The position numbers and the translations under genes are program-made. Under the pieces are notes generated by a model that ran no database searches, had not been told where the DNA came from, and saw only the letters and a program-made list of their open reading frames with translations. From Candidatus Chryseobacterium colombiense (GTDB lineage Bacteria > Bacteroidota > Bacteroidia > Flavobacteriales > Weeksellaceae), in assembly GCA_029203185.1 (NCBI GenBank), contig CP119310.1:1302001-1366000 (forward strand): a DNA stretch of 64,000 nucleotides, read 5' to 3'. How positions within the stretch are numbered: position 1 is the first letter of the stretch; the number at the start of each line of letters is the position of its first letter. Of this stretch, positions 6,516 to 15,839 are shown one piece after another.

Positions 6516-8279
6516 TTAGAATGTAATCTTTACTCCTCCCAAAACCTGAGCTCCAAGAACTTTATATCCTTTGTAGGTCTGATATTTTGAGCTTAGAAGA
6601 TTATTTCCGAGTGCGAAAATACTGAAATTTTTGTGAATTTTGTACTCTGCCGAAAGATTTAGATCTGCATATCCTCCCACTTTATCATTCGTATTTTCGG
6701 TAGACTGATACATCATTGGGCTTCCAACTCCCTCAATCATAAAGGAATTCGTGGTTCTGTCGCTTGCAAAAATCCCTTTAAAACCTAGTAATAATTTTTG
6801 ATCAAGCATGGTATATTTTGCCCCGATAGTTGCAGTTAACAACGGTACATTGTAGATATCCGAGTAGTTTTTCAAGTCAAATTTTGTAAATTTAACTTCA
6901 GCATCCAACACTAAATTAGCCAGTGGAAAATACTGAAGGCTCCCTTTGATATCACTTACATTTCCGTCATCATACACCGCAGAGAAAGTATTGGCAAAAT
7001 TATACGCTGAACGGTTTAAGGTATAAGTATTGTCAAATAAGCTGTTAGCTTTAAAGAACATAATATCTCTCATTTTTCCGTATCCAGCTGAAACATCATA
7101 TTTGAAAGTTTCGTCAATATCACCTCTCAACCCTACATAGAAATGGTATTTTGTTTCTGTAGGTCTCAAATACTGGTCAGAAACAATGAAAGGATTCTGC
7201 TGTAATAAATCTGCGTAAGTATTCAGTTTTAAACCTCCGTCAACTCCACCATAGAATTTAAATCCATTGATGGCTGCATATTGAAACTCAGCTTTAGGAA
7301 ACCAATAAGTTTTATTGTTTTTCAGTTGTTCAGCCATTAAGTCATTTGAATTTTTAGCATTCAAGAACTCAAATGAAGAACCCAGCATTAAATAAGAATC
7401 TCCTTTTCTGAATGTTACTTTCGGAGCTAAATTGGTATTGAAAAAATTTGACGAATTTTTATCTCTTATGGCAAATTCACTCTTTACAGCTTCTAAACCT
7501 ACTCCTAAATCAGCATTTAAGTTAATTCCTGATTTTCCGATTTCAACCGCATGTTTCGAAAGATTGGCCAATACGGAAACCTGGTTCTCCTGTGCGTCAA
7601 AATGATCTTTTAGGAAGGAAGATTTTACTCTGATATCATTTAATATTTCATTGGAATAGAAGTCATAGTACCCATTTACTTTAAACTGGTTTACGCGCTG
7701 ATCCAAATCAACGTTTCCAGGTTCTAATGCATAAATTCCGTAGTAATTATAGCTGTTTAAATTGTATTCAGCATTTAAGTTGAATTTTCCTTTATCTCCG
7801 TAAGAATTAAGGAAAGCACCAAGTGTTGTAGCACTCTGCTTAGAATCCCAGGCATATTCTTTTTTAAGTCCCTGAGTGGATAGGAAATGCGCATCAGCAC
7901 CTACTTCGATTTTATTTTCCAATGTCTTCGAAATATTGGCATCACCCAAAATTTTCCCGTAATTCCCCATTCCGAACTGGATATAATTATTCTGAGCAGT
8001 TCCGTCAAATTTAGGAGTTACATCAGCACCCTGAATGGTTGAAGTTTTGAAATCCGAAACCGCAGGAACATCTGTGATGGTATATTTTACTGGATTCTGA
8101 GATTTCTCTTCCGGTGGATAGTTTTTAATCGTCTCCACAGAAGTTTTCTTTTTTTCGATCTTCTTTACTTCCGGTTCTCTTTTTTTATTAAGAATCAGTT
8201 TTTCTTCTTTGATCTGGGAAAACGCCACCGACGAAAACCCTAAAAATATGATGGATAATAATTGAATTTTTCTGTTCAT
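6516..8279 (-). CDS. TonB-dependent-receptor-like outer-membrane beta-barrel protein
   Basis: 587 residues. A signal peptide (MNRKIQLLSIIFLGFSSVAFSQ) is followed by a Lys/Glu/Pro-rich linker (about 25-65), then alternating amphipathic strands to the end, finishing in a barrel-type strand (VLGAQVLGGVKITF). It resembles the barrel of a TonB-dependent receptor but is short and has no obvious complete plug domain or TonB box. A structural or import role in the outer membrane is likely. It lies 87 bases downstream of the large TPR protein on the same strand, and the two probably work together at the outer membrane. The transported ligand, if any, is unknown. Confidence 0.75.
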   Translation of the reverse strand: MNRKIQLLSIIFLGFSSVAFSQIKEEKLILNKKREPEVKKIEKKKTSVETIKNYPPEEKSQNPVKYTITDVPAVSDFKTSTIQGADVTPKFDGTAQNNYIQFGMGNYGKILGDANISKTLENKIEVGADAHFLSTQGLKKEYAWDSKQSATTLGAFLNSYGDKGKFNLNAEYNLNSYNYYGIYALEPGNVDLDQRVNQFKVNGYYDFYSNEILNDIRVKSSFLKDHFDAQENQVSVLANLSKHAVEIGKSGINLNADLGVGLEAVKSEFAIRDKNSSNFFNTNLAPKVTFRKGDSYLMLGSSFEFLNAKNSNDLMAEQLKNNKTYWFPKAEFQYAAINGFKFYGGVDGGLKLNTYADLLQQNPFIVSDQYLRPTETKYHFYVGLRGDIDETFKYDVSAGYGKMRDIMFFKANSLFDNTYTLNRSAYNFANTFSAVYDDGNVSDIKGSLQYFPLANLVLDAEVKFTKFDLKNYSDIYNVPLLTATIGAKYTMLDQKLLLGFKGIFASDRTTNSFMIEGVGSPMMYQSTENTNDKVGGYADLNLSAEYKIHKNFSIFALGNNLLSSKYQTYKGYKVLGAQVLGGVKITF

Positions 8280-8366
8280 TATTTTTGTATTTAAGTATTT
8301 GTGTAAAAAGTATTATTGATTTTCAGTTATATAAATACGTTTTACGTTAATACATTAGTACACTTT

Positions 8367-11330
8367 TTACTTTTTAATCTGCTTTTTAACTTCTTTAGCT
8401 TCGGCTACAATTTCAGGGAAATCTTTATAATTTTCAATAATCTGATCACATGTATAACTTGCCTGATAATTGTCTTTTAATCCTATATAATTTTTCGCCA
8501 TCAATACTAATGCTTTCGCACCCCAATATTCTTCTGAAGCGTAATTATTGGCTAGTTTAAAGATGGTTTCATTCGAAGATTTGAAAGCCTTTCCTTTGTT
8601 CTGATAGAAAGCTTTTGCATACAGAGATTCCGCTGCAACCGAAGTGTTTGATGATTTTTCAAGAGAAGCATATGCTGTTTGTGCATCTTTATCTTTTCCT
8701 GAATTCATCAAACTTCTTGCTTTGATTACTTTTGCTGTTTCAATAACGGCAGCTGAGTTTTTCGTATTCGCAATTACTGCATCCGCCAGTTTTTCAGCTT
8801 GTGAAAAATTCTTTTCATCTGCGTAAATTTTCATCAATTCTACATTTGCATAGTTCTTGACACTTACGTTTGATGAATTTTTAATGTTTTCCAGGTATTT
8901 TTTAGCCTCATTAGTATCGCCCTGCGTTACATAAATCTGTGCTAAACGGGTCTGTGCATCATCCTGATAATCGTTCTGAACATTCGCAACTTCCTGTAAA
9001 ACAAGCAATGCTTTTGTTGTATTATTGGTTTGATAATAACTTTCCCCTAATTCATATTTCGCCTGGTAAAGTCCTTCTCCTGTAGGGTTTTGCGTTAAAT
9101 ATTTCTCGTAATAAGAAATGGCATTCTTATAATCCTTCTTCGTGAAATACTGTTTTGCAGTAGACAGGTTAATTTCGTCAATTTCTGCCGCATCTACATT
9201 GATACCGATATTTCTTGCAAAACTTTGATATCCGGAAACATCACCATTTTTCGTGAAAATCGGTTTCGCTGCCTGAACAACTTTCTCTGCATAAGGAGTA
9301 TTTTTATATTGTTCACCTAGAGATTTCAATTCCGACAATGCCTTATCATTCTGATTCTGGTCAATATAATTCTGTGCCCTGTAAATAGAAGCATTGGCTA
9401 CTAAATCTTTATCTGAAGAAGTCTTAATGACTTTAGTAAAGAAATCATTGGAATTATTAAAATCATCCTGATCCGCATAAGCCGTTCCGATCTCATATTG
9501 AGCATCATCATAATATTCAGAGCCCGGATATTTTGACAACAGATTTTTTAAGTTGGTAATTTTTGCCTGAGTATCTCCTTTAAATCCTAAAGCCATGGCT
9601 TTTTGATATAAAGTATAATCCGTAGCATCCTCGTTTTTATCATAGATAGCAATCGCTTCATTCAGATCATTATTCGCATAATGAATATCCGCCAAACGAA
9701 GTTCCGCATCATTTTTAAACTCAGGCTTCGGATTCGTCAAATACTGTTTAAAATAAGTTGCCGCCTGATCGAATTTTTTAGATTTAAAATAAGCGTATCC
9801 TAAATCATAAGGTAACTGCTGCTTTTCAGGGAAATTTTCATTCAGTAATTTTTCATAACGAACAATGGCAGACGGATAATTTCCTTTCTGATAATACACC
9901 TGTCCCAACCAATATAAAGCTCTGCTGTTGAATTCTTTATTGATATTGAATTCTAAACTTCTAAGGAAGTATTTTTCAGCTTCATCATAATTCCCTTTAT
10001 TGAACTCTTCAGTCCCTAATAAATAAGAAACTTCCTGATCTACTTTATCAATATCAGGAGAAGAAGTCTTAAGCTTATCAATAGCATTCAGCGTTTCTTT
10101 AAAGTTTCCGGAATACAGATAAGATTTCACCAAAAGAGACCTCATTTCCGAAACATTCCCTGCATTCTGATTTTCATTGATGTAATTCTGAATAACCGTA
10201 GAAGGACTTTCGAATGGATTACCGATATCGTAACTTAATTTGGCATATTGTTCGTGTGCCAGTTTTTTCACCTTCGGATCATAATTCATCTGGTAAGACG
10301 AACGGAAAGCAGAAAGTGCTTCCTGCTTTTTATCAACCGCTAGATAAGCATTTCCAAGTTGATAGTATGCATTTTGAGCCAATGCAGAATTGCTGTTCAG
10401 CAATTGATTATAATAAGATACGGCTTCATCATATTTTTTAAGCTGAGCCGCAACAAATCCCATTTCATACAAATCATTTTCGGAAGGGTTCTGCTGTACA
10501 CTTAAATAATCTTTTAAATGCGGATAAGCAGCATTATAATCATTCTTCATGAAATAACTCTCACCAATGATCTTATGAACTTCCGCTTTATAAGATTCTG
10601 AAATATCTTCATTCAACAAAGCATTCCCTTCTGTGATGGCCTTATCATAATTCTTATCATTATAATACATCTGTACATAATAAGGACGCACCAGTTTAGA
10701 ATATTTAGGCTGGTCTTTTACCGAATCAAAATATTGGAACGCTTTATCATTCTGTCTGTTTGTATAGTACAGGTGTCCCAACATATAGGCAATATCTCCT
10801 TTTTGAGAAGCATCAGCTGTTTTATAAGCTTCTTCCAAAGCATCTGTTGCTCCTTTAGAATCACCCAACATAAATTTAGCATATCCCAGTTTCAGAATAT
10901 ACTGTGTATTTTCCTCTTTTGAAAGCTGATACTGGTTTACCTTCTTTAAGGTTTCCAAAGCTTTGTCAAAATCTTTTTTAGCCAAATAATAATCCGCCAA
11001 AGGAAGATTAGCCTGAGCAAAATAAGCAGAATTTGGATATTCTTTCATAAAAGCAGTCAATCCTTCTTCAGCATGATTTTTCTGAAGGATTACTCCTATT
11101 ATATTATCAAAAAACTGCGCTGCTTCTTTTCTTGATCTCGACAAGTTCTGATTATAAAAATACTGTCTCGCATATTCGAATTGCGAGGCATCATAGATCT
11201 TGGTCTGATAAAGATTTTCAGCAAGATTGAATCTGTAATTTTCTTTTTGTGTAAAATATTGGGACTGCTGAGCCTCGGAAATTCCGAAATACACCACGGC
11301 AGCCGCTAGAAGTATTTTTTTTGATTTCAT
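8367..11330 (-). CDS. Large periplasmic tetratricopeptide-repeat protein
   Basis: 987 residues from ATG 11330 (MKSKKILLAAAVVYFGISEAQ); a TTG nine bases upstream is a poorer start. After the signal peptide almost the whole length is TPR-type helix pairs, recognisable by repeated Y/F-x-x-A-x-x-x-Y patterns (for example AYYQLGNAYLAVDKKQEALSAF and LYWLGQVYYQKGNYPSAIVRY). It is exported to the periplasm, where such solenoids scaffold protein complexes, as YbgF/CpoB and BamD do with fewer repeats. It is the first gene of a pair with the outer-membrane barrel protein. Function beyond scaffolding is unknown. Confidence 0.85.
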   Translation of the reverse strand: MKSKKILLAAAVVYFGISEAQQSQYFTQKENYRFNLAENLYQTKIYDASQFEYARQYFYNQNLSRSRKEAAQFFDNIIGVILQKNHAEEGLTAFMKEYPNSAYFAQANLPLADYYLAKKDFDKALETLKKVNQYQLSKEENTQYILKLGYAKFMLGDSKGATDALEEAYKTADASQKGDIAYMLGHLYYTNRQNDKAFQYFDSVKDQPKYSKLVRPYYVQMYYNDKNYDKAITEGNALLNEDISESYKAEVHKIIGESYFMKNDYNAAYPHLKDYLSVQQNPSENDLYEMGFVAAQLKKYDEAVSYYNQLLNSNSALAQNAYYQLGNAYLAVDKKQEALSAFRSSYQMNYDPKVKKLAHEQYAKLSYDIGNPFESPSTVIQNYINENQNAGNVSEMRSLLVKSYLYSGNFKETLNAIDKLKTSSPDIDKVDQEVSYLLGTEEFNKGNYDEAEKYFLRSLEFNINKEFNSRALYWLGQVYYQKGNYPSAIVRYEKLLNENFPEKQQLPYDLGYAYFKSKKFDQAATYFKQYLTNPKPEFKNDAELRLADIHYANNDLNEAIAIYDKNEDATDYTLYQKAMALGFKGDTQAKITNLKNLLSKYPGSEYYDDAQYEIGTAYADQDDFNNSNDFFTKVIKTSSDKDLVANASIYRAQNYIDQNQNDKALSELKSLGEQYKNTPYAEKVVQAAKPIFTKNGDVSGYQSFARNIGINVDAAEIDEINLSTAKQYFTKKDYKNAISYYEKYLTQNPTGEGLYQAKYELGESYYQTNNTTKALLVLQEVANVQNDYQDDAQTRLAQIYVTQGDTNEAKKYLENIKNSSNVSVKNYANVELMKIYADEKNFSQAEKLADAVIANTKNSAAVIETAKVIKARSLMNSGKDKDAQTAYASLEKSSNTSVAAESLYAKAFYQNKGKAFKSSNETIFKLANNYASEEYWGAKALVLMAKNYIGLKDNYQASYTCDQIIENYKDFPEIVAEAKEVKKQIKK

Positions 11331-11545
11331 TAATATCAAATTTTAAAATGTTTAGGCTCTGAAAATGAGCTGAATATTTTAAATTGAAGGTGAATTTTAT
11401 CCACAATTTATCAACGAAAATATTGAAAAGATATTGTATAAACAAGCGTTTTAACATATTGTTAAAATGTGGATTATTTTTTAATACTTCTTAACTTTTC
11501 AAATAAGAACTATTAAGAAAATCAAAATTATTTCCTAGAAATAAT

Positions 11546-11553
11546 TACATTTG
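11546..11553 (+). promoter_or_regulatory. Promoter -7 box of the amino-acid permease
   Basis: TACATTTG matches the Bacteroidota TANNTTTG element and gives a leader of about 25 bases. No TTG box at the ideal spacing is visible. Confidence 0.45.
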
Positions 11554-11580
11554 CTTTTTTCAAATCAAATATAAGATTGG

Positions 11581-13251
11581 ATGAGTCAACTTTTTAGAAG
11601 GAAAATCTATTCAGAATCAGATACATCGACAAACCTTTTAAGGGTTTTGGGTGTTTGGGATATTGTGTTTTTTGGTATTGCAGCCATCATTGGCGCAGGA
11701 AGCTTTAGTAGTTTAGGAGAAGCTGTTTTCAGAGGAGGCCCCGGTGTTATTTTACTGTATTTGATTTGCGGCTTTGCGTGTGGTTTCACGGCTCTTTGCT
11801 ACGCAGAATTCGCGAGCAGAATCCCGACAGCAGGCTCTGCTTATACTTATGCATATGCCAGTTTTGGAGAATTAATTGCATGGATCATCGGCTGGGCATT
11901 GATTATGGAATATTCTTTTGGTAATATCTATGTTGCCTTTTCATGGTCAGATTATTTTACCAGCTTTTTAGAGCGTTTGGGAATGCACATTCCGGATTAT
12001 CTGACCTGCAGTTATACTGAAGCTAAAAAAGCCATTATGAGCGGCTCTGAAAACAAAGTTCTTCTGAGTGCGTGGAAGACCGCTCCGTTAATAGGAAACT
12101 TAAGATTCATTGTTGATATTCCTGCTTTGGTTATTAACGGATTGATTACCTGGTTATGCTACGTTGGGGTAAAAGAGAGTAAAAACTTCAATAACTCATT
12201 GGTAATCTTAAAATTAGCCGTAATTATTTTAGTCATTTTAGTCGGTTATTCCTACATTCATACGGAAAACTGGACCCCAATAAGCCCGGCAACAGGGGAA
12301 CCATCTTTCATGCCGAATGGTTTTGTGGGAGTTATGAGCGCCGTTTCCGGAGTTTTCTTTGCCTATATCGGTTTTGATGCATTAAGTGTACTTTCTGAAG
12401 AGACCAAAGATCCTCAGAAAACATTACCGAAAGGAATGATCATTTCTTTGGTTTTGTGTACATTCATTTATATTGCTTTAACTTTAGTGTTGACCGGAAT
12501 GGTTGATTATAAAAAGTTTGATGGTGTCGGAGATCCGCTTTCATTTATCTTTGAAAAAGGAAATGCCAATGTTGCCTGGATGGAGCTTACGGTTTCATTT
12601 ATAGCGATTGTTGCCATCACAACGGTACTTTTGGTTTTCCAGATGGGACAGCCTAGAATCTGGTATGCGATGAGCCGTGACGGACTAATGCCTCAGAAAT
12701 TCCAGACGGTACATCCGAAATACAAGACCCCTTCTTTTGCTACTATTGTTACTGGTATTGTTGTAGGTATTCCTATATTATTTACGGATAAAACGTTCAT
12801 CTTAGACTTTACAAGTATCGGAACTATTTTCGCTTTCGTGTTGGTTTGTGCCGGTGTTTTAATGCTGCCTGCCAAAGAAAAAATAAAAGGAAGATTCCAT
12901 TTACCCTATATCAATGGAAAGATCATTTTCCCTGTTATTTTCATTGGAGGGCTAATTGTTTTTTACAAATGGCAACCTGAATTTTTCCAAAACTTAATGG
13001 ATTGGAAAGATCCTAAAGAAGGAGAATTCAGAGCATCCATTTTCTTTTTTATCTTAATTAATCTAGCACTTTGTGTCTTGACTTTCATTAAAAACTTATC
13101 TTTAATTCCACTAATAGGATTGAGTTCTTGTCTCTATCTTTTAACAGGAATGAGTCACGACAACTGGTTCTGGTTCGGACTATGGTTCGCTATCGGATTG
13201 GTTATTTACTTCTTCTACGGATATAAAAACAGTAAACTGCATAAAGCATAG
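11581..13251 (+). CDS. APC-family amino-acid permease
   Basis: 556 residues with twelve or more hydrophobic segments. The first helix carries the APC signature (IVFFGIAAIIGAGSFSSLGEAV), followed by GPGVILLYLICGFACGFTALCYAEFASRIPTAGSAY-type helices 2 and 3. Length and layout fit the cationic amino-acid transporter branch of the APC superfamily. It should take up amino acids across the inner membrane with H+ or Na+; specificity cannot be read. The gene stands alone, with its own -7 box upstream and a strong terminator after it. Confidence 0.9.
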   Translation: MSQLFRRKIYSESDTSTNLLRVLGVWDIVFFGIAAIIGAGSFSSLGEAVFRGGPGVILLYLICGFACGFTALCYAEFASRIPTAGSAYTYAYASFGELIAWIIGWALIMEYSFGNIYVAFSWSDYFTSFLERLGMHIPDYLTCSYTEAKKAIMSGSENKVLLSAWKTAPLIGNLRFIVDIPALVINGLITWLCYVGVKESKNFNNSLVILKLAVIILVILVGYSYIHTENWTPISPATGEPSFMPNGFVGVMSAVSGVFFAYIGFDALSVLSEETKDPQKTLPKGMIISLVLCTFIYIALTLVLTGMVDYKKFDGVGDPLSFIFEKGNANVAWMELTVSFIAIVAITTVLLVFQMGQPRIWYAMSRDGLMPQKFQTVHPKYKTPSFATIVTGIVVGIPILFTDKTFILDFTSIGTIFAFVLVCAGVLMLPAKEKIKGRFHLPYINGKIIFPVIFIGGLIVFYKWQPEFFQNLMDWKDPKEGEFRASIFFFILINLALCVLTFIKNLSLIPLIGLSSCLYLLTGMSHDNWFWFGLWFAIGLVIYFFYGYKNSKLHKA

Positions 13252-13272
13252 TTTCTAAAAAATATAAAAAAT

Positions 13273-13310
13273 AAAAGCAAAACTGTACTTACAGTTTTGC
13301 TTTTATTTTT
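13273..13310 (+). terminator. Terminator of the permease gene
   Basis: Fourteen-pair stem AAAAGCAAAACTGT/ACAGTTTTGCTTTT with loop ACTT, ending in T-rich sequence. Confidence 0.85.
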
Positions 13311-13369
13311 AGACGTCATATATAAAATGGCGAACTTATTGCTTACATCATTTTACAAACTTTAACACC

Positions 13370-13714
13370 ATGTCTGAAAGAATTAAAACCTTCAAAGAAT
13401 TTTACCAGTTCTATCTTACAGAACATAGTAAGACAGGAACCAGGATTTTCCATTTCATAGGAACGCTTCTTGTATTTGTAGTGATTGGTTATGTTATCAG
13501 CTCCGGGAAAGAAAGATTTCTGTGGTATATTCCAATTTTCGGTTACGGATTTGCGTGGTTCAGCCATGCCGTGATTGAAAGGAATAAACCTGCTACTTTT
13601 AAATATCCGTTGTGGTCTCTGATTTCAGACTTCAGATTGTTCTTTGAACTACTTGTCGGTAAGCAAAAATTTAGAGAAGCAAAGCCAAAGGAAAACGAAT
13701 ATAATATTAATTAG
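13370..13714 (+). CDS. DUF962 (Mpo1-like) membrane protein
   Basis: 114 residues. The family signature is clear: FYQFYLTEHSKTGTRIFHFIGT, two hydrophobic helices, then GYGFAWFSHAVIERNKPATF and a final YPLWSLISDF segment. In yeast the homologue Mpo1 is a Fe2+-dependent dioxygenase acting on 2-hydroxy fatty acids. The His residues of that chemistry (EH, FH and SH positions) are present here. A lipid-oxidation role in the inner membrane is possible by homology. The 3' end overlaps the convergent next gene by eight bases. Confidence 0.85.
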   Translation: MSERIKTFKEFYQFYLTEHSKTGTRIFHFIGTLLVFVVIGYVISSGKERFLWYIPIFGYGFAWFSHAVIERNKPATFKYPLWSLISDFRLFFELLVGKQKFREAKPKENEYNIN

Positions 13715-14162
13715 CAGGTGCTAAAATATCGTAATGAACGGTATTTAATATCTTTTCCAGCATTGGATCTTTATCTTTAACCGGTTCAGGAATATAACTT
13801 AAAAAAGTCAGTGTTTTATCTTTGTTTAAAGTCACCTCCACTTCTTCAAGAATATTTTTATCATCCGCATAAAACTGAATCCTGTTGTCTACCACTCTCC
13901 AAAATGAAAGCCTGGGTTCTGATATACTACAGTTCCCTGCATTTCCTTCTACATAATTATAAATAGCAAAGCCATCTTCTCTTATAGAATAATTCCTCAT
14001 TAATTGACAGTCATTAAAAGCTTTCACAACCTTTTTCTTTCCTTCATAAAAGCCGGATTCCTTTAGCTTCCAAAATCCTATAACATCTTCTTTTTTCAGC
14101 TTCTGTGCATTCATTAAACTACTGCATACTAAAATAGAAACTGTAGAAAGTAATATTCTCAT
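13707..14162 (-). CDS. Secreted lipocalin-like protein
   Basis: 151 residues with a signal peptide (MRILLSTVSILVCSSLMNAQ). The mature part starts with KKEDVIGFWKLKES, a G-x-W motif at the first strand of lipocalin-like barrels, and continues with alternating strands and two Cys (NDCQL, GNCSI). It is probably a small periplasmic barrel protein; the ligand is unknown. It converges on the DUF962 gene with an eight-base overlap. Confidence 0.7.
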   Translation of the reverse strand: MRILLSTVSILVCSSLMNAQKLKKEDVIGFWKLKESGFYEGKKKVVKAFNDCQLMRNYSIREDGFAIYNYVEGNAGNCSISEPRLSFWRVVDNRIQFYADDKNILEEVEVTLNKDKTLTFLSYIPEPVKDKDPMLEKILNTVHYDILAPAN

Positions 14163-14335
14163 CTGTTTTATTTTTGATTCTTCTTTACTTTAATTATAAA
14201 CATTCTCTTTTTACAGATCTGATTACAGCTCTCAAAATAAATGATAAAAAAAGAGTAAAGCAATAGAAGAACCGCGACAATTAACGAAAATACTTCGGCA
14301 TGGTAATTGCGAGCTATGATTTCAAAATCAAGTTT

Positions 14336-14683
14336 ATGAAAAGTATAGCAACAATTCTGAAAGGAGCAGCACCTGCATTAGCCATATTTACAATGATCCA
14401 GTGTGGAACAACTTCTGCAGCTTCTGCAGCTGATGAAAAAACATTTATCGTAGGACCACAGACAGCAGACTGTACAGGAGTAGCTCCTATGAAATGTTTA
14501 CAGGTAAAAGAAAAACCAACGGATAACTGGAGTAATTTCTACACGAATATCGAAGGGTTTACTTACGAACCTGGATATGAATATGTAATCAAAGTAAAAA
14601 CTGAAAAAGTGGAAAATGTACCTGCAGATGCCTCTTCTATAAAATATACATTAATTAAACAGGTTTCAAAAACTAAAAAATAA
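14336..14683 (+). CDS. DUF4377 lipoprotein
   Basis: 115 residues from ATG 14336. Translation from 14300 would place 12 residues ahead of the signal peptide. The signal peptide ends in a lipobox, MIQC. The mature domain carries the DUF4377 pattern: DCTGVAPMKCLQVKE, W-x-x-FY, IEGFTYEPGYEYVIKV, and PADASSIKYTLI. Proteins of this family are small envelope lipoproteins related to stress-linked META/HslJ-type domains. The role is unknown. It is followed by a bidirectional terminator shared with the convergent SPFH gene. Confidence 0.85.
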   Translation: MKSIATILKGAAPALAIFTMIQCGTTSAASAADEKTFIVGPQTADCTGVAPMKCLQVKEKPTDNWSNFYTNIEGFTYEPGYEYVIKVKTEKVENVPADASSIKYTLIKQVSKTKK

Positions 14684-14685
14684 TA

Positions 14686-14716
14686 AAAAACTCTCGAAAA
14701 ATTTCGAGAGTTTTTT
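14686..14716. terminator. Bidirectional terminator
   Basis: Stem CTCTCGAAA/TTTCGAGAG (14691-14699 with 14702-14710), flanked by A6 on the left and T6 on the right. It serves both the DUF4377 gene and the SPFH gene. Confidence 0.85.
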
Positions 14717-14718
14717 AT

Positions 14719-15669
14719 CTATATATTGCTTGGCCTGTTATGATCGTGATCTTTCGGAGGTGACGGATAGCTTCCTTTACTGGCCTCTCCTACCGTATTG
14801 GCTGTAGTCATTGCCACAACAAGATCATTCAGCATTCCGCTTGCAGCAGTAGGCGAGTTAGGAAGCAATACCAAATTACTTCTATTGCTTGCTCCTACCG
14901 AATGTAAAGTATCATAATGCTGGGTAACGACAATTAAAGCAGATGCTTCGTGTGAATTGATATCGACATTATTCAGCATTCTTACTGATTCTTCAAGACC
15001 TTTGGCAATTTCTCTTCTCTGATCTGCAATCCCTTGTCCCTGTAATTTTTTAGATTCCGCTTCTGCTTTTGCAACCGCTACAATTCTGATTCTCTGTGCT
15101 TCAGACTCATATTCTGCCGCGGTTTTTTCTCTTTCAGCCGCGTTGATTCTGTTCATGGCGTGTTTTACCTGCTCATCCGGATCAATATCAGTTACCAAAG
15201 CTTTGATAATATCATATCCATAACTTTGCATGGCTTCCTGAAGTTCTGCTTTTACAGCAATAGCAATATCATCTTTTTTTAAGAAAACATCATCTAATTT
15301 TAATTTTGGAACTTCCGCTCTTACCACATCAAAAACATACGAGGTGATTTGGTCATGTGGACTCTCCAAACGGTAATATGCATCTCCCACTTGGGTTCTA
15401 ATGACCTGAAACTGAACGGAAATCTTCATTTTCACAAAAACATTATCCAGTGTTTTGGTGTCAATCATTACGTCCAATTGTTGAATCCTTAGATTCATCC
15501 TTTTTGAAATTCTGTCCAGATAAGGTATTTTCAACTGTAATCCCGCGTGACGGACAGAATGAAATTTGCCTAAACGTTCTACAATTGCTGCAGTTTCCTG
15601 CTTTACAGTAAAAAAAGAGGCAAATAACGTAACAAGGCCGATAAAAACAATAATTCCTAAATATGTCAT
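14719..15669 (-). CDS. SPFH/band 7 (stomatin-like) membrane protein
   Basis: 316 residues. One N-terminal membrane helix (about 3-22) leads into a complete SPFH domain: QETAAIVERLGKF, GLQLKIPYLDRI, LDVMIDTKTLDNVFVKM, then a region with VRAEVPKLKLDDVF. A long charged coiled-coil helix follows (about 165-235, rich in AEREKTAAEYESEAQRIR-like Ala/Glu/Arg), then an AASGML...DLV oligomerisation segment. Such proteins assemble into large membrane-associated rings and organise microdomains or membrane proteases. There is no adjacent NfeD-type partner. The C-terminal tail is Pro/His-rich. Confidence 0.92.
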   Translation of the reverse strand: MTYLGIIVFIGLVTLFASFFTVKQETAAIVERLGKFHSVRHAGLQLKIPYLDRISKRMNLRIQQLDVMIDTKTLDNVFVKMKISVQFQVIRTQVGDAYYRLESPHDQITSYVFDVVRAEVPKLKLDDVFLKKDDIAIAVKAELQEAMQSYGYDIIKALVTDIDPDEQVKHAMNRINAAEREKTAAEYESEAQRIRIVAVAKAEAESKKLQGQGIADQRREIAKGLEESVRMLNNVDINSHEASALIVVTQHYDTLHSVGASNRSNLVLLPNSPTAASGMLNDLVVAMTTANTVGEASKGSYPSPPKDHDHNRPSNI

Positions 15670-15839
15670 AATTTGATTTTTTAATGAGTCGTAACTATTT
15701 ATGTTTTGTTAAAAAAAATACAGATCAAGTGTCTTTTTTAAATATACTAAAATATTTACATTCTTAAAAAATGAAACTTGTAAAGTCTAATCAGGTTTTT
15801 ATAATTAGAATTTATTATTTAGGTTAATAAATATAGAAA